A DNA stretch of 29,012 bases from Thoreauomyces humboldtii (taxonomy: Eukaryota > Chytridiomycota > Chytridiomycetes > Spizellomycetales > Powellomycetaceae), in contig JADGJA010000228.1 in NCBI GenBank assembly GCA_027596035.1, positions 1 through 29,012 on the forward strand, in the 5' to 3' direction. Made by a program: the position numbers and the translations under genes. This document shows positions 9,317-19,143 of this stretch, piece after piece; positions within the stretch are counted from its first letter, which is position 1, and every line of letters starts with the position of its first letter. Below the pieces are notes generated by a model. That model made no database searches, was not told the DNA's origin, and saw only the letters and a list, made by a program, of their open reading frames with translations.

Positions 9317-10507
9317 TCAAAACTTCATCATGTCTTTATTTCTCTTCGCAGTATCTACATGCACAGTAAGATGTCCAATTTCTCTCTGCAGACTTTCCTT
9401 CTCGGCAGTAAGGTTCGAGATGCGAAGTCGGTATGCATCGGAAATCTTCTTGTCCTGGACATTCCTGGCGAGCGCCTGCCTTGCACTCCCGAGCTCCGAT
9501 GCGAGGCGATCAGATCGCTTTTGCAACTGGACGATGTCCAAACGAACGTTCGGGGTGAGTGATCGTTTCTCGCCTTTAAGCCGGTTCGAAATGCTGTTGG
9601 GTTGCGGAGCAGCGGGCTCGTTGTTCAGGGACATGTTCATGAAGGCGAAGACATCTCTCTTCCGTCCGATCGAAGTGCTCGGCATCTTATCCTTTGTGAC
9701 TTCCGGTTGCGCCCGCTTTCGCTTCCTGACACGTCGTTCGATCTCGCAACCGAGACCTCTCCCCACTGGAAGGATCTCGGATTCCACAGGTCGCATCCTT
9801 CCCGTGGCATCTTTTCCAAGCCCGTCTCCCTGGTGGAATCCCAGGGTATCAGCAAATGAGGCCACCTCTTCTGAAGGAAAGAAGGTCTATTACCAGTCGA
9901 TAACCCATCTTTGCGAGAAGACGGGAGCCGATGCCTTTCGAGTGCTCCTCCCACGCTCCTATCTGCTCACCGTCATCGTAGTGGAAGGTGATGACTTCCT
10001 CGCCCTGCACCTGGTCGATGGGTCCGGCGGGGGCCAAATCATCTTCTGATGTCGAGTCGTCAACCTCGATGTCTTCCTCTTCCGCAAAGCCACCTCCTTG
10101 CTCCCGCTCGCGTGTAGGCAAGATATTGTCGGAGGGAACAGCAACCTCCACTGACCGAACGTCGATTCCTGCGGCATGTTTCGTTGGTACCCGTACTCGT
10201 AGAGCTGCGGATTCTTCAGCGGTGGACGGGAGATTGCAAAGACGCGATGGTCCTCGACGGGGTTGGTTCAGAAGAGCGATTTACCAGGGAAAGCGACATC
10301 TTTTATCGTGGGAGGGTCGAGCGGGGACGGCGGCACGTCTTCGTCATTTGCAGAGGAACCTTTTTCGGGAGACGAAGGAAGGTGGGCTACCAAAAGGTCG
10401 ATGAGGTTATCGAGGTCCCGAATGAGCGTGAGGATGGCTGGATCGTTGCTGTGAGATAGTAGAAGCAGCAGTTCCTGTCGCTGTGCTTGCGCTTGAGTGA
10501 TGTCCAT
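9317..10507 (-). CDS. G-patch protein, ZGPAT-like
   Basis: Predicted exons are 10507-10285, 10204-9894 and 9829-9317, giving 348 aa. The N-terminus is a helical segment (RQELLLLLSHSNDPAILTLI) like that of ZGPAT. An acidic stretch (AEEEDIEVDDSTSEDD) follows, then a G-patch assembled across the second intron: GIGSRLLAKMGYRLGDGLGK and ATGRMRPVESEILPVGRGLG. The C-terminal coiled coil has the ALARN motif and ends KRNKDMMKF, matching the ZGPAT end (HKKMTEF). G-patch proteins activate DEAH helicases or act in transcription and splicing. I cannot find the CCCH zinc finger or a clear Tudor domain between the helical and acidic parts, unlike human ZGPAT. An in-frame ATG at 10534 is an alternative start. 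Confidence 0.85.
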
Positions 10508-10690
10508 CCCTGTTCTTTCAGATTCGCCGACCATCGAGGGCGAGCTGCGCTTTTCCGGCCGGACGCTGGGAAGGACGAAATGAGAATGCACAGCCACCTC
10601 TGTTGGAACATCTCGTCAGCTCAACAGCTTCTCCGCAGCAACCCTGCAGCTATAGACCGCAAGGTTTGATTGACTCTGATAGTGACAATA

Positions 10691-10710
10691 ACCAATCGGA
10701 AGTAATTGGT
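10691..10710. promoter_or_regulatory. Inverted pair of CCAAT boxes between divergent genes
   Basis: ACCAAT at 10691 and its inverse ATTGGT ending at 10710 are separated by eight bases. The pair lies between the divergent G-patch and CFAP141-like genes, 18 bp before the latter's ATG. CCAAT boxes are bound by the HAP/NF-Y complex. Activity here is inference, and such closeness to the ATG is unusual. Confidence 0.45.
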
Positions 10711-10727
10711 TTGCTACCTTTTCAACC

Positions 10728-11247
10728 ATGTCCACCCTCGCTTCGAACCGTCTGCACATCAAGCCAAGAACGGCCTTGAGCATGCAGCAGGAAAGCATCG
10801 TTCAAAAACGAATCAAGGTGAAGATGTTTTCAGTTGCTTACTTACAAAAACCCTTCTAACAAGCAGATCTTCTATCAGGAAGAGAACCGACTACGCCATC
10901 AGATCGGTCAGACATCCCATCTCCACAGGACGGCGTTTGTGAACAACTGGCAGGAAGGTGGTTCCGATGCTGTGAGTCGGAGTCTCGGAGTGCGACAGGC
11001 TCAAAGGTGCGAGCAAGGTTTTTCTACCCCTCTCGCTTCGTGATATAGTCAGGTCATCTAACATTCTATTGATGCTCCCTACTGTAGTAAGCGCGAGATA
11101 TTGCTGGAAGCGAGTGAGATATACGTTTCCGAAAGGAGAAAAGAGCTGCGGGCCAAGCTCGACAGCGACTGGAGAGTTTATGAAAGGGAGCTGGCAGCGC
11201 GAGGACTCGTGCTTCAGAAGGCACCAGTTAAAATCTCGCAAAAGTAA
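10728..11247 (+). CDS. Small coiled-coil protein resembling CFAP141
   Basis: Predicted exons are 10728-10817, 10867-11006 and 11088-11247, giving 129 aa. Both introns (49 and 81 nt) have GT donors, AG acceptors and a CTAAC branch site. The protein is basic and helical. Its last third (KREILLEASEIYVSERRKEL, then DWRVYERELAARGLVL) resembles the C-terminal pattern of CFAP141/C1orf189, a small protein associated with ciliary doublet microtubules, which ends with a similar YQQELNQMGKAF stretch. The resemblance is short and from memory, so the family call is tentative. If correct, it implies a flagellated life stage. It is divergent from the G-patch gene and its stop lies only 40 bp from the end of the convergent WD40 gene. 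Confidence 0.7.
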
Positions 11248-11287
11248 AAGGCGGCTCCCCGTGCCGCATTTAACGCGTCAGCGAATG

Positions 11288-13089
11288 TCATATCAAGAGC
11301 TCGTCAAAGCTTGTCGTAAACCCCGCTTGATAGCGCGGAGTCCCTCGTTCCCTCTTCAGCTCTAATATGGACCTGTCGAGTTGTACATCAGTTTCTCGAG
11401 TCTGCAACAAACCTTGGCAAGAGCCAAACTCACCCGTATTTCGGATCCGAGATGCCAATAAAAAGCGCTTCAGCCCCATCGCCCGTTGCACCGGGGGTGA
11501 AACTGACTCCGGCCACCTCTCCAAAAAAGTCGATCGTCTGACTCGTCCAAGATCCAGATTCCTCTCCGCGCGGGCCTGAGCAGCAGTCGACCAAGTGGAC
11601 AAAGTCCACGGATTCAGCAATGGCAAGGAAGCGGCCGTCGTCAGAGAAACGGAGGGACCGAACGGCACCCATCTTGGCTCCGAGAGTGACCAGGGTGCGG
11701 GAGAGGTTGCGGGTGTCGTACAGACGAGTGGTCATGTCCTGGTTGCCTGTTGCGAGAAGATGACTGTCCGTTGGGGACCAGGCGCAGGCAAACGAGTAAT
11801 CAATGTGCCCTGTCAGACGAGCGACCTCTGTCGTTGCGAGCATAAGAAAGGGCTCAGTTTGCCGAGGGGGTCAGACGCACATACGTTTGCCATCGTCCGC
11901 GTTGAGGATGAGTGTATCTATTTGATCGCCTACGGCACAAAGCAGGCGTTTATCCGGACTCTGTGTTGTGCACTACCAGAACCACACGGGGTTAATTATC
12001 GAGCCCAGATGCGCAAAAAGGCGTAAAACTTACATTTATGGCGGCCTCAAAAACATGCTCTTTGAGAATTACACCAGTCTTTGGGTCCATGATTCTGACT
12101 CGATCATCGTTGCTCGAAACAATGATCTGCGTGGCTGAAGGATGCTGTAAGAACCGGGTCAAGACCCCGACACGATTTGAACGGTTTACCTCCGCTTCGC
12201 GATTCGGCGATCTCGACATGATTCGTGCTGCCTCGCGGATCCAGCGTCACAGTCCCTTTCGACACCGGGTTCGTCGATGTCACCGGCTTGATGAGGTATT
12301 CCCCGCGAAATCCGCCCACCGCCAAGAGACCCCGTGCGGCGGCCATGCAAGAGACCATCATCCCACCCATATCGAGCTTATGAAGGTCCAGGGCAGGCGT
12401 TATCTTCTTTGAGATCGGGCACCAATGTCCGACCCCGGTCCGATCTGAGTGCGGCGGGATGAGAAGTCTGCAGACTGGCTACAGTCACAATCTCGGACGC
12501 TTACCGCAGTAAAATACATCGTTCTTGCTTGTCGCGCAAAGTAGGTTCCGAAGCTGGATGTGAGCGATGGAGCACTTTGCTCGAAGGGACGTGTGCTGAA
12601 AGCCGTAAAAGCGACCGTCGTCTCTCTGCCTGAAGATCGTCTGGTATCGATACGTGAGCAGAACTCAATGAACAAAGGAGATAAATGAATCTGCGTACCC
12701 CTCGCAGAACCTCTCTCGAGAGGGCCGTGTTCTGAAAGTTGATGTAACTTTGCTGACGGGAACCGTGAAATCTGACCCGGGAAATGGGCAGCTTGCCCCA
12801 CTCGATTCCCTGGACGTCAACTGACGGGATCCAAGCATCATCATCAGTTCTCTTCCCAATCAGATGGTGCGATGACTGCTCGTCATACCTCTGCCCGACT
12901 GGACTTGGGACGCCGTGACCTCCGATGGCTCGTCGCCGAACCCATCCTCTCCGCCGTCCGAATGCTCCATTCCTAGCCAGCCAAAAAAAGCACCACTTTA
13001 GCGAAGGCAACCAAGACTTCTATTCACAGAAAAGGGCTAAGCCAAACCTACCGATGAATGATTTGCGAGCGGAAGGGATGAATGTTCAT
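11288..13089 (-). CDS. WD40-repeat protein of the S. pombe C2A9.03 family
   Basis: Predicted exons are 13089-13052, 12972-12699, 12625-12505, 12444-12190, 12134-12034, 11972-11885, 11827-11434 and 11372-11288, giving 451 aa. Introns are 55-79 nt and all joins keep frame. Family landmarks appear in order: VDVQGIEW, SYINFQN, HIQLRNLLCATSKNDVFYC, AVGGFRGEYL, SSNDDRVRIMDPKTGVI, SPDKRLLCAVGD, LTGHIDYSFACAWSP, NQDMTTRLYDTRNLS, and the near-terminal IDFFGEVAGVSF with EALFIGISDPKYGS. The fold is a beta-propeller; the function of this conserved fungal and plant family is poorly known. The N-terminus is uncertain: the first exon chosen gives a basic start, while a nearby ATG at 12970 begins an acidic frame (MEHSDGGEDGFGDEPSE) that I could not splice cleanly to the next exon. 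Confidence 0.85.
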
Positions 13090-13527
13090 GATCTAAGCGA
13101 CGCCGGGGATGATGCTCGCCCTTTCCGTCCCAGGAATGGCTAGGTATCTGGGGACCTCGGAGAACAGTTGCTCGGGGAGGTCGTTCCAGTCCTCAGAGGC
13201 AGTGTCCGTCCCGGGCAGAACTGGGAGATATGATATGGCGATGTCGCCAGTTTGTATGCAGCGACATCACATGCGAAGGTGGCTGTGCTTTCCCCCCTCT
13301 CCAGGTTGACTTCCCCCACCTCCCAGCGCGTCTCATCCCCCCCATCTCTAACACCCAACTGCTGGCCCAACTGTCCGACGCGCAAGACCTACCAGCCTCC
13401 TCCATCCAGCGCTCCATCTGACCGGCCATCCGACCATCGAGCACCGACAACCCCGACTACGGCTGCGCAACTCCGTCTCGCCGACATTCTTCGCCAACGA
13501 CTCGATCTCGCGACGCGTCATCTACAA

Positions 13528-14010
13528 TCTTTCGACGTCCATACCAGCTGAGCTTCGTACTCTCTGGGCTTCTAGGATTGGTAAGTCCACAGTCTCTTGC
13601 GCTGCTACGCTTCTCTGTTTTACTCTCTGCTCAATCTTCTCATCTGTTCCAGGGGACTTCAAGGCTTCACGCTTCAGTGGCCTTGCTTCGGGGCCCGTTG
13701 GGCCAACCAAAGCATCCGGGCTCTCTGGGCTTTGAGGATTGGTAAGTCTTGTCGTCTCCTTCATGCCTTCCTTTATTGCTCTCTCTCTTTCGTCTCTGAG
13801 CTTCTCTCTCCCTCTATTTTTCTCAGGCGCCCCAAGATCTTCAGGTTCATTCGCCGGGCCAACCGAAGCTTCGGGCTCTCTGGGCTTCCGGGATTGGTAA
13901 GTCCAACGCAAAGCTTTCACGCCTTCCATGCCGCTTTTGTCTCTGACCATCCTTTCTCTCGATTTCTCTTATTAGGGAACCTGAAGATACTCCTGGCCAC
14001 TTTTGTTGTA
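13528..14010 (+). repeat. Array of duplicated exon-intron units
   Basis: Three copies of a conserved block (consensus ctctctgggctt, three variable bases, ggattg) are each followed immediately by donor GTAAGTC, at 13581, 13742 and 13897. That gives periods of 161 and 155 bp. Each is followed by a pyrimidine-rich intron ending in AG (13652, 13826, 13975). This defines exon-like pieces 13653-13741 (89 nt), 13827-13896 (70 nt) and 13976-14007 (32 nt). The 89- and 70-nt pieces also share ggccaacc and aagc upstream of the block; a one-base indel puts them in different frames. Splice signals sit only on the plus strand. The pieces look like tandemly duplicated exons of the gene ending at 15009, or of a non-coding RNA. 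No single frame reads through all of them after splicing. Confidence 0.65.
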
Positions 14011-14421
14011 AGACCAGTTGAGCTTCAGGAAGGCGCGGAATCACAGTGGAACGACCATGGATCTCGTCTGGGAGTTCCCGCATGGATACGTGGTATAGTT
14101 TCTGTCTCGCTGGTTTATGTCGTTGTCTCTTCTGTAGGTAATGCAGCTTGCTTCCCCTTCACGGGAGGCGAACCGTCCCCAGCCGGTGTAAATGCAGAGG
14201 GTCTACGCTTTTCACTTGTACCTTCCATCTATACAGTTTTTTTCTTTTCAGAAGATTAAGGCACTGAACCGAACCAAAATTCGCCTCCCGCTTTTACTTC
14301 TTGTACATGTCGATCTCAATCATGTTATCTTCTCTTCTGCTTTCTATCTTTGCCAGTTGCTTGTACTTCAATGCGATACTTTCACGCTCCTTCCTTTGCC
14401 TCTGCTTGCCTTGCAGATGTC

Positions 14422-15009
14422 TACGATACAAATGAACGGTGCACGGTCCCCGTAGCGGTTTTTTACTTTTTGACAGACTCGCCAGTGTGCCGCTGGCCCT
14501 GGAAGGGACAACCAACGAAAGCATCCGCGCTGCTGATGCATCAATATCACTTGTAATATATCGCTGGCAGAGTATCGTTAGTCCCCCTTTGCTTCAGTTG
14601 GCATTTCATCGGTCCAGACAGGAAACGGCCGAGGGACATGTGGATTACTTTGTGAGTAGGAAAACTCTGGTTACCTGTTTCTGCATACTGTGCTCCTCTA
14701 TCCAATTCCAATCTGGGCGGGAGCGGTCAGGATGCAGACGAGGCCTGATAGCGCGACATGGAACTGACCATACAAACGAAGGGTGATGAGAACGTGCGTG
14801 CTGCGCTCAGACTACGTCCTTTCTTTTGGGCAGCAGTTCGCGAGGTCCCCGCCGGACTCCTCGGTGGTCGTGCTGTCACTCTGCCTCCCTTCCCATTCTG
14901 CGAAATCCTGCTGACCTCGATGCTCATTGACTGGAAGACCTCTATTTACAACCACTACACAAAGACCTTTACGTTTGTTCTTCTGCTTTGCGCTATAGCC
15001 TACAAGTAA
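14422..15009 (+). CDS. Unidentified multi-exon gene, 3' part
   Basis: I do not recognise this protein. The firm exons are up to 14552, then 14598-14651 and 14752-15009, all in frame, encoding LASVPLALEGTTNESIRAAD, then FHRSRQETAEGHVDYF, then LRPFFWAAVREVPAGLLGGR, ILLTSMLIDWKTSIYNHYTK and the hydrophobic end TFTFVLLLCAIAYK. The last exon looks conserved, with many aromatic residues. Upstream, an ATG at 14422 (MSTIQMNGARSP) joins in phase only if a 25-nt intron (14457-14481) is removed, which is implausibly short. The true 5' end may therefore lie further upstream, possibly through exons at 14063-14301 or the duplicated-exon array. The stop lies 69 bp before the nucleotidase ATG. Introns are 45 nt (14553-14597) and 100 nt (14652-14751). 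Confidence 0.5.
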
Positions 15010-15078
15010 AAATTCAGAAAGGGTTTGCTGATGCACATCTGCCTTGGGGCTGACGAACTCTTCCACAGAGCGATCTCA

Positions 15079-16321
15079 ATGGCTCACACAATGGACCAAG
15101 GGAATGCAAAGAACCACACGCATCGACCACACACGGAAGAACCTGAAGAGAAACCGACGGCCGCAGGAATATTGCGACACATATCCAATCCAGCCAATCC
15201 GTATTATGTCAAGGACAAGACGCGCGTGTTGGAGAAGCTTACCAGTATCATTGCCGACGGAAAGGACCACCTGCATATCATCAGCGACTTTGATATGACC
15301 ATCAGCAAGTAAACGACGACCGGAACGTTCGGAGCTTGCGGGATGCTTGCTTGGAGGGCTGATGCATCTTTACGCAGGTTCTGGGTAAATGGGGAACGAA
15401 ACATCGGAAGTCACAGAGTCCTTGCTTTGAGTAGTAGAGTTCCCGAGGGGTTCGCCATCAAGACGCACGAAATCTACAAAAAGTACTATCCGATGGAGAT
15501 ATCTCAGACCCTTTCCCATCCGGAGAAAGTGCAGGCCATGGTAGAATGGTGGTGTAAGTGGGATTTCACCTCGCCTCTTGGTGTCACTTCGTGATGATGA
15601 ATCTGATGAGATGTCCCTTGACTTCCGATGACGCAGCCACCGCGCATGAGATGATACTAGAACTGAACCTCAAGAAGGAGGAGTTGAACGAGATGGCCAA
15701 TGAAGTGGATGTGGAGATGCGAGGTGGTGTTTCGACCCTCGTCAACGAATGCGAGGCCCTTGAGATTCCACTGCTGGTGTTCTCCGCTGGATTGGGAGGT
15801 AAAGGACATCCATTTTTACTCTTCAAAAGGGTGGTGCGATGGGAGCTAACCGACCGTACTTTTTCCTGCTCTCAGATGTAATAGAAGCGGTGATGCGCAA
15901 GCAAAACTTGCTGCGACCAAACGTTCACATCGTGTCAAACTTACTGCACTTTGGAAAGGACGGCGTTGCGGACGGGTTTCAAGGGCCCATCATTCATACT
16001 TTCAACAAGCAGGAAGCGGTGGTAGGCGGTGTTTATGGGGAAGCGATGAAGGGGCGAGCGAACGTGGTACGTTTAGCCTGTTCCATCGAAGTGGCCGTTG
16101 CTGTCCTGCTAAGTTCGCAAACTCTGCAGATATTGATGGGCGACAGCCTAGGCGATTTGCGGATGGGACAAGGTCTCAAACACGACACACAGCTGACGAT
16201 AGGCTTCCTCAACCACGATAAGGAGCTCTTGATCGAGCAGTACTCGGAGGCCTTCGACATTGTCGTACTGGATGACGCACCGATGGACGTTACGAATCAC
16301 ATTCTGTGGGCGCTGAAATGA
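15079..16321 (+). CDS. NT5C3: Cytosolic 5'-nucleotidase III / pyrimidine 5'-nucleotidase (UMPH-1)
   Basis: Predicted exons are 15079-15308, 15378-15553, 15637-15798, 15876-16066 and 16130-16321, giving 316 aa; introns are 63-83 nt. This is a HAD-superfamily hydrolase. Motif I is SDFDMTISKF (D70, D72, T74), split by the first intron. The PLLVFSAGLGD segment carries motif II. INVILMGDSLGDLRMG-type sequence (NV, then ILMGDSLGDLRM) supplies motif IV acidic residues. VHIVSNLLHF and HTFNK match human NT5C3 closely. The enzyme dephosphorylates CMP/UMP and related nucleotides in the cytosol. An in-frame ATG at 15031 would add 16 residues, but it lies only 21 bp after the preceding gene's stop. The 3' end is 102 bp from the convergent V-ATPase gene. 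Confidence 0.95.
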
Positions 16322-16423
16322 CGCTGCTTCTCTTCCAACACTCTGCGATCAGAATGTGTTTATAATCACACAACTTGTCGTGTTAGGTAGAACTCGGGGG
16401 CGTTTTCACACAGTTTTATAATA

Positions 16424-17822
16424 CTAGAACATGATGTCTGGGTCCTGTTCGTAGTCGCTAAGGAGGTTCGCAGGTTGCTGCGTGTCTGGAAGAATCGCCA
16501 GTCCCATTCCTAACGTTGAAGAGGAAAGCACATGAGCGCGGAATAGCAAGACCTTACGATGTCAGTTGACGACAAACCTTGGTTCTTCTCCCTTGCCGCC
16601 GTTTCCGCTGCTACCTTGTCCTTCTTTTTTCCCTGCACCTTCTTCAATCTGGCGAGAGAAAGATGGTTTAGCATATCGCCCCGCCACGCTGACGCAATCG
16701 AAAAGTACCTATAAAACTCTTCTCTGTCCGCCTCGTCCAATTCAGAACCAATGAACTTGATGGTGTTCTCGATCTTTGGGATGATGACGTGCTCGATGGC
16801 GTTCACACGGCGGTTAGTGACCTTGATGACCTCGTCCAGGATGACGAACGCCGTCTACCCAGAAGGCAACTTTTGAGTCTACTGTACAGCATGGCATGAG
16901 ATTGCTACGTTAAAGAACAACGTCGAACCTGCAGTGATGCGATCTCCACAAGCAGCTCGATGGCCTTCTTATACGTCTCTTTGCATTTCTGCACCTGCTG
17001 TCCTCCTCGTCCCAATCCCGTAAGCTCAGACCCTGCAAAATTCGTGGCACGCGAATCAGAGGTGTCCTTGTCACGCAAGGCGAACCGTCATGAAGCAGGA
17101 ATAACGTAATTCTCACCGTTCCCGCCGTCCACGTACATCTCGAACGCGGGTAGCTGGACTCCCGATACGTTCTCGGACTTTGCGCGAACCTTCAAAGTGG
17201 CCTGCTTGATGCCCTCTCGAACCTGATAGCTGGAAGAGCACAAAAGTCCAGTGGTCCATCAATCCTGATGCTCGCCAACCTGATGCGAGCGGGTTCCGGT
17301 TTTCCTGGTGCTCACCCGATGTCTCCGGTAGTGTACATGACTTCCGCGTACGAGAAGTTCGCAACCTGAGGACAAGTCGCTGCCGTATCAGTGCGTGGTC
17401 CAGATACGTTTCCTTCCCTGCAAGCAGCGGCCTACCTGCATGATTTTCCCCATCTTCCTCTTCGCCTGAAGGCGGGAAAAGCAATTCGGGAAGCAAGTGT
17501 GAGACCAGGTGACACTGAACAGCCTCCACGACGCTCCCGCGTGTCTATCGAGCCAGAGTCGCCGCCCGGTTCCCTCTGGTTCACGAAACGTACGTCGTCA
17601 ATCTTCTTGACAATGTCCCTGAACCGTCGCGTAAGTGCCTCGCTCTTCCGCTTCAGAAGGGAGTGACCGGTCTGAGCACCCTTCAGACGGTTCTTCATCG
17701 TCGTGAGCGCCCTAAACAGTGACTTGCCATGTCAATCATCTTTCATATTATATTTTGACCGCGTGTTTCGTCACTTACATCCGCGTGGGGAAGATGGCGA
17801 ACCGCGGACCTGCTCCACTCAT
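16424..17822 (-). CDS. VMA8: V-type proton ATPase subunit D
   Basis: Predicted exons are 17822-17779, 17711-17594, 17465-17436, 17365-17316, 17229-17117, 17032-16929, 16854-16709, 16648-16578 and 16509-16424, giving 253 aa (family about 250). The start [15 protein letters not shown], then [20 protein letters not shown] and [10 protein letters not shown], form the first long helix. [20 protein letters not shown] and [20 protein letters not shown] are strongly conserved, and the protein ends [14 protein letters not shown]. Subunit D is the central rotor shaft of the V1 sector, coupling ATP hydrolysis to proton pumping at vacuole and endosome membranes. One microexon is only 30 nt. Introns run from 60 to 128 nt. 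The intron after IASLQ uses the non-consensus donor GTTCGA. Confidence 0.96.
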
Positions 17823-19143
17823 GTTGGGATGCTGGACTTCCTTTCAAGGATGCTTTCGTCGTGGACTTGGGACCTGAGAACGAGACCTGCGGCCTGAGAT
17901 GCAGATGTTGCGAAAGCTGGGAGCGTTAGGAAGGGTGCTTGGTGCCGTCCGTGCAGAGAATGTGGGGGGGTTTTGAGATTTCTTGATGGATGGTGATGAT
18001 GCTGGGCAATGCGAGGACGGACGTAGCACTACCTGTCGAACTCTGGGTACTGTGCACTTCCCATTCACGAGTCCTTCCCAACGTTTTCCAGCATTTGCTC
18101 AAGGTTGTTGGAAGTACAGCTCCCGGGAGGGCACCGACGGCGGATGCGGCATCACCATGGACGACTCCATCGACACCACTGGATGAGGGGGTGCCGGACG
18201 ATGCACCGGAGAACTCTTAGCGGAAGAGAAAAACCGCAAGGTTTGGCTTCGGAGGACAGAAGCGAGACAAGAAGACTAGCACAGGAGATAGCGTGTCCCA
18301 CTTGCAAGGGCTCTCCACGACTATGATGAAGAGTGGGTCCGGGCAGGCATTTGCCCGAGAGGGAAAGGCGAAAGTTACGCGGCGCAAAACATATGCTGGG
18401 AAACAGCACGAAAGTTGCCCCAACTCCTTTCTTCACTTCCTGTAAATTATTCTGCTTCTGATATTCAGGCTACTGATGACCAGCGGAGACAGCAGGGAAG
18501 TTCCTACAGATGATTGAATCGCAAATGGCGATTCAAGCTGTATATGCCGTCCAAAAGGCGACATCGGGATGCTGCGCTTTCTGGCTGTTTCCGAGGAGAA
18601 TGGGAGCAAGTCGACCATTGCTGCGGGTGAAAGCAGACCAGAACTTAGCGGCATTCGGCGGTTATCGTGGTCACCAGTACTTCCAACCCTGTCGAAGTCA
18701 TTCAGCCTATCACTGCACGTTTACGACTCGTACGCCCTTGACTAACAAGAATGAAGTTGGCAAAGCTTGAGGATTCTCAAGCTCCGAGGGCAGGAGAGTG
18801 CATGTCAAACGAGACGCGACCCCTATACCGCCCAGTATATTGATCCGCCCGGTTGGGGGGAAGACGCAAGTGCCGCTTGGAAGCCGGTTCTGACGTGTGC
18901 GGTGGTGAGTCACTGACCAGTCGAACTTTCTTCCCGAGGTTTTTCTTGCAACGGTCGCCGTCTCTGACTCTACTTGCAAAAGGAACGAACGGCATCGACG
19001 TACACCAAGGGACGTCTGCTTCTTTCTCTCATCGGCGTATTCGAGCGCAGATTGGCACTCTCTCAGCGCGCGAGAACGAGAACCGTGCGTGCCTGGCATC
19101 CTTTCTTCCTCACTTCCACTCTTCACTCCTCCCACTCATCCCC
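17823..19143. other. Divergent intergenic region, no recognised gene
   Basis: This 1.3-kb stretch separates the start of the V-ATPase gene from that of the mannosyltransferase. Open frames of 68-95 codons overlap in several frames on both strands. None shows a domain or consistent splice signals. A small unconserved gene cannot be excluded; the plus-strand frame at 17990-18220 has the most protein-like composition. Confidence 0.5.

Noticed and set aside
12936..12970. Acidic N-terminus (ATG at 12970) as the start of the WD40 protein
   Set aside because: It looks natural for the family, but no GT-AG intron joins it in phase with the conserved VDVQGIEW exon; kept only as an uncertainty.
13522..13950. 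142-codon minus-strand open frame with PESP-like repeats
   Set aside because: It is the antisense of the duplicated exon-intron units; splice signals are only convincing on the plus strand.
13597..14259. 220-codon plus-strand open frame
   Set aside because: It translates straight through three strong GTAAGT donors and pyrimidine tracts; openness is explained by C/T-rich intron composition.
14505..14535. Fourth degenerate copy of the duplicated exon (shared aaagcatccg)
   Set aside because: Only ten bases match and there is no GTAAGT donor after it; probably chance.
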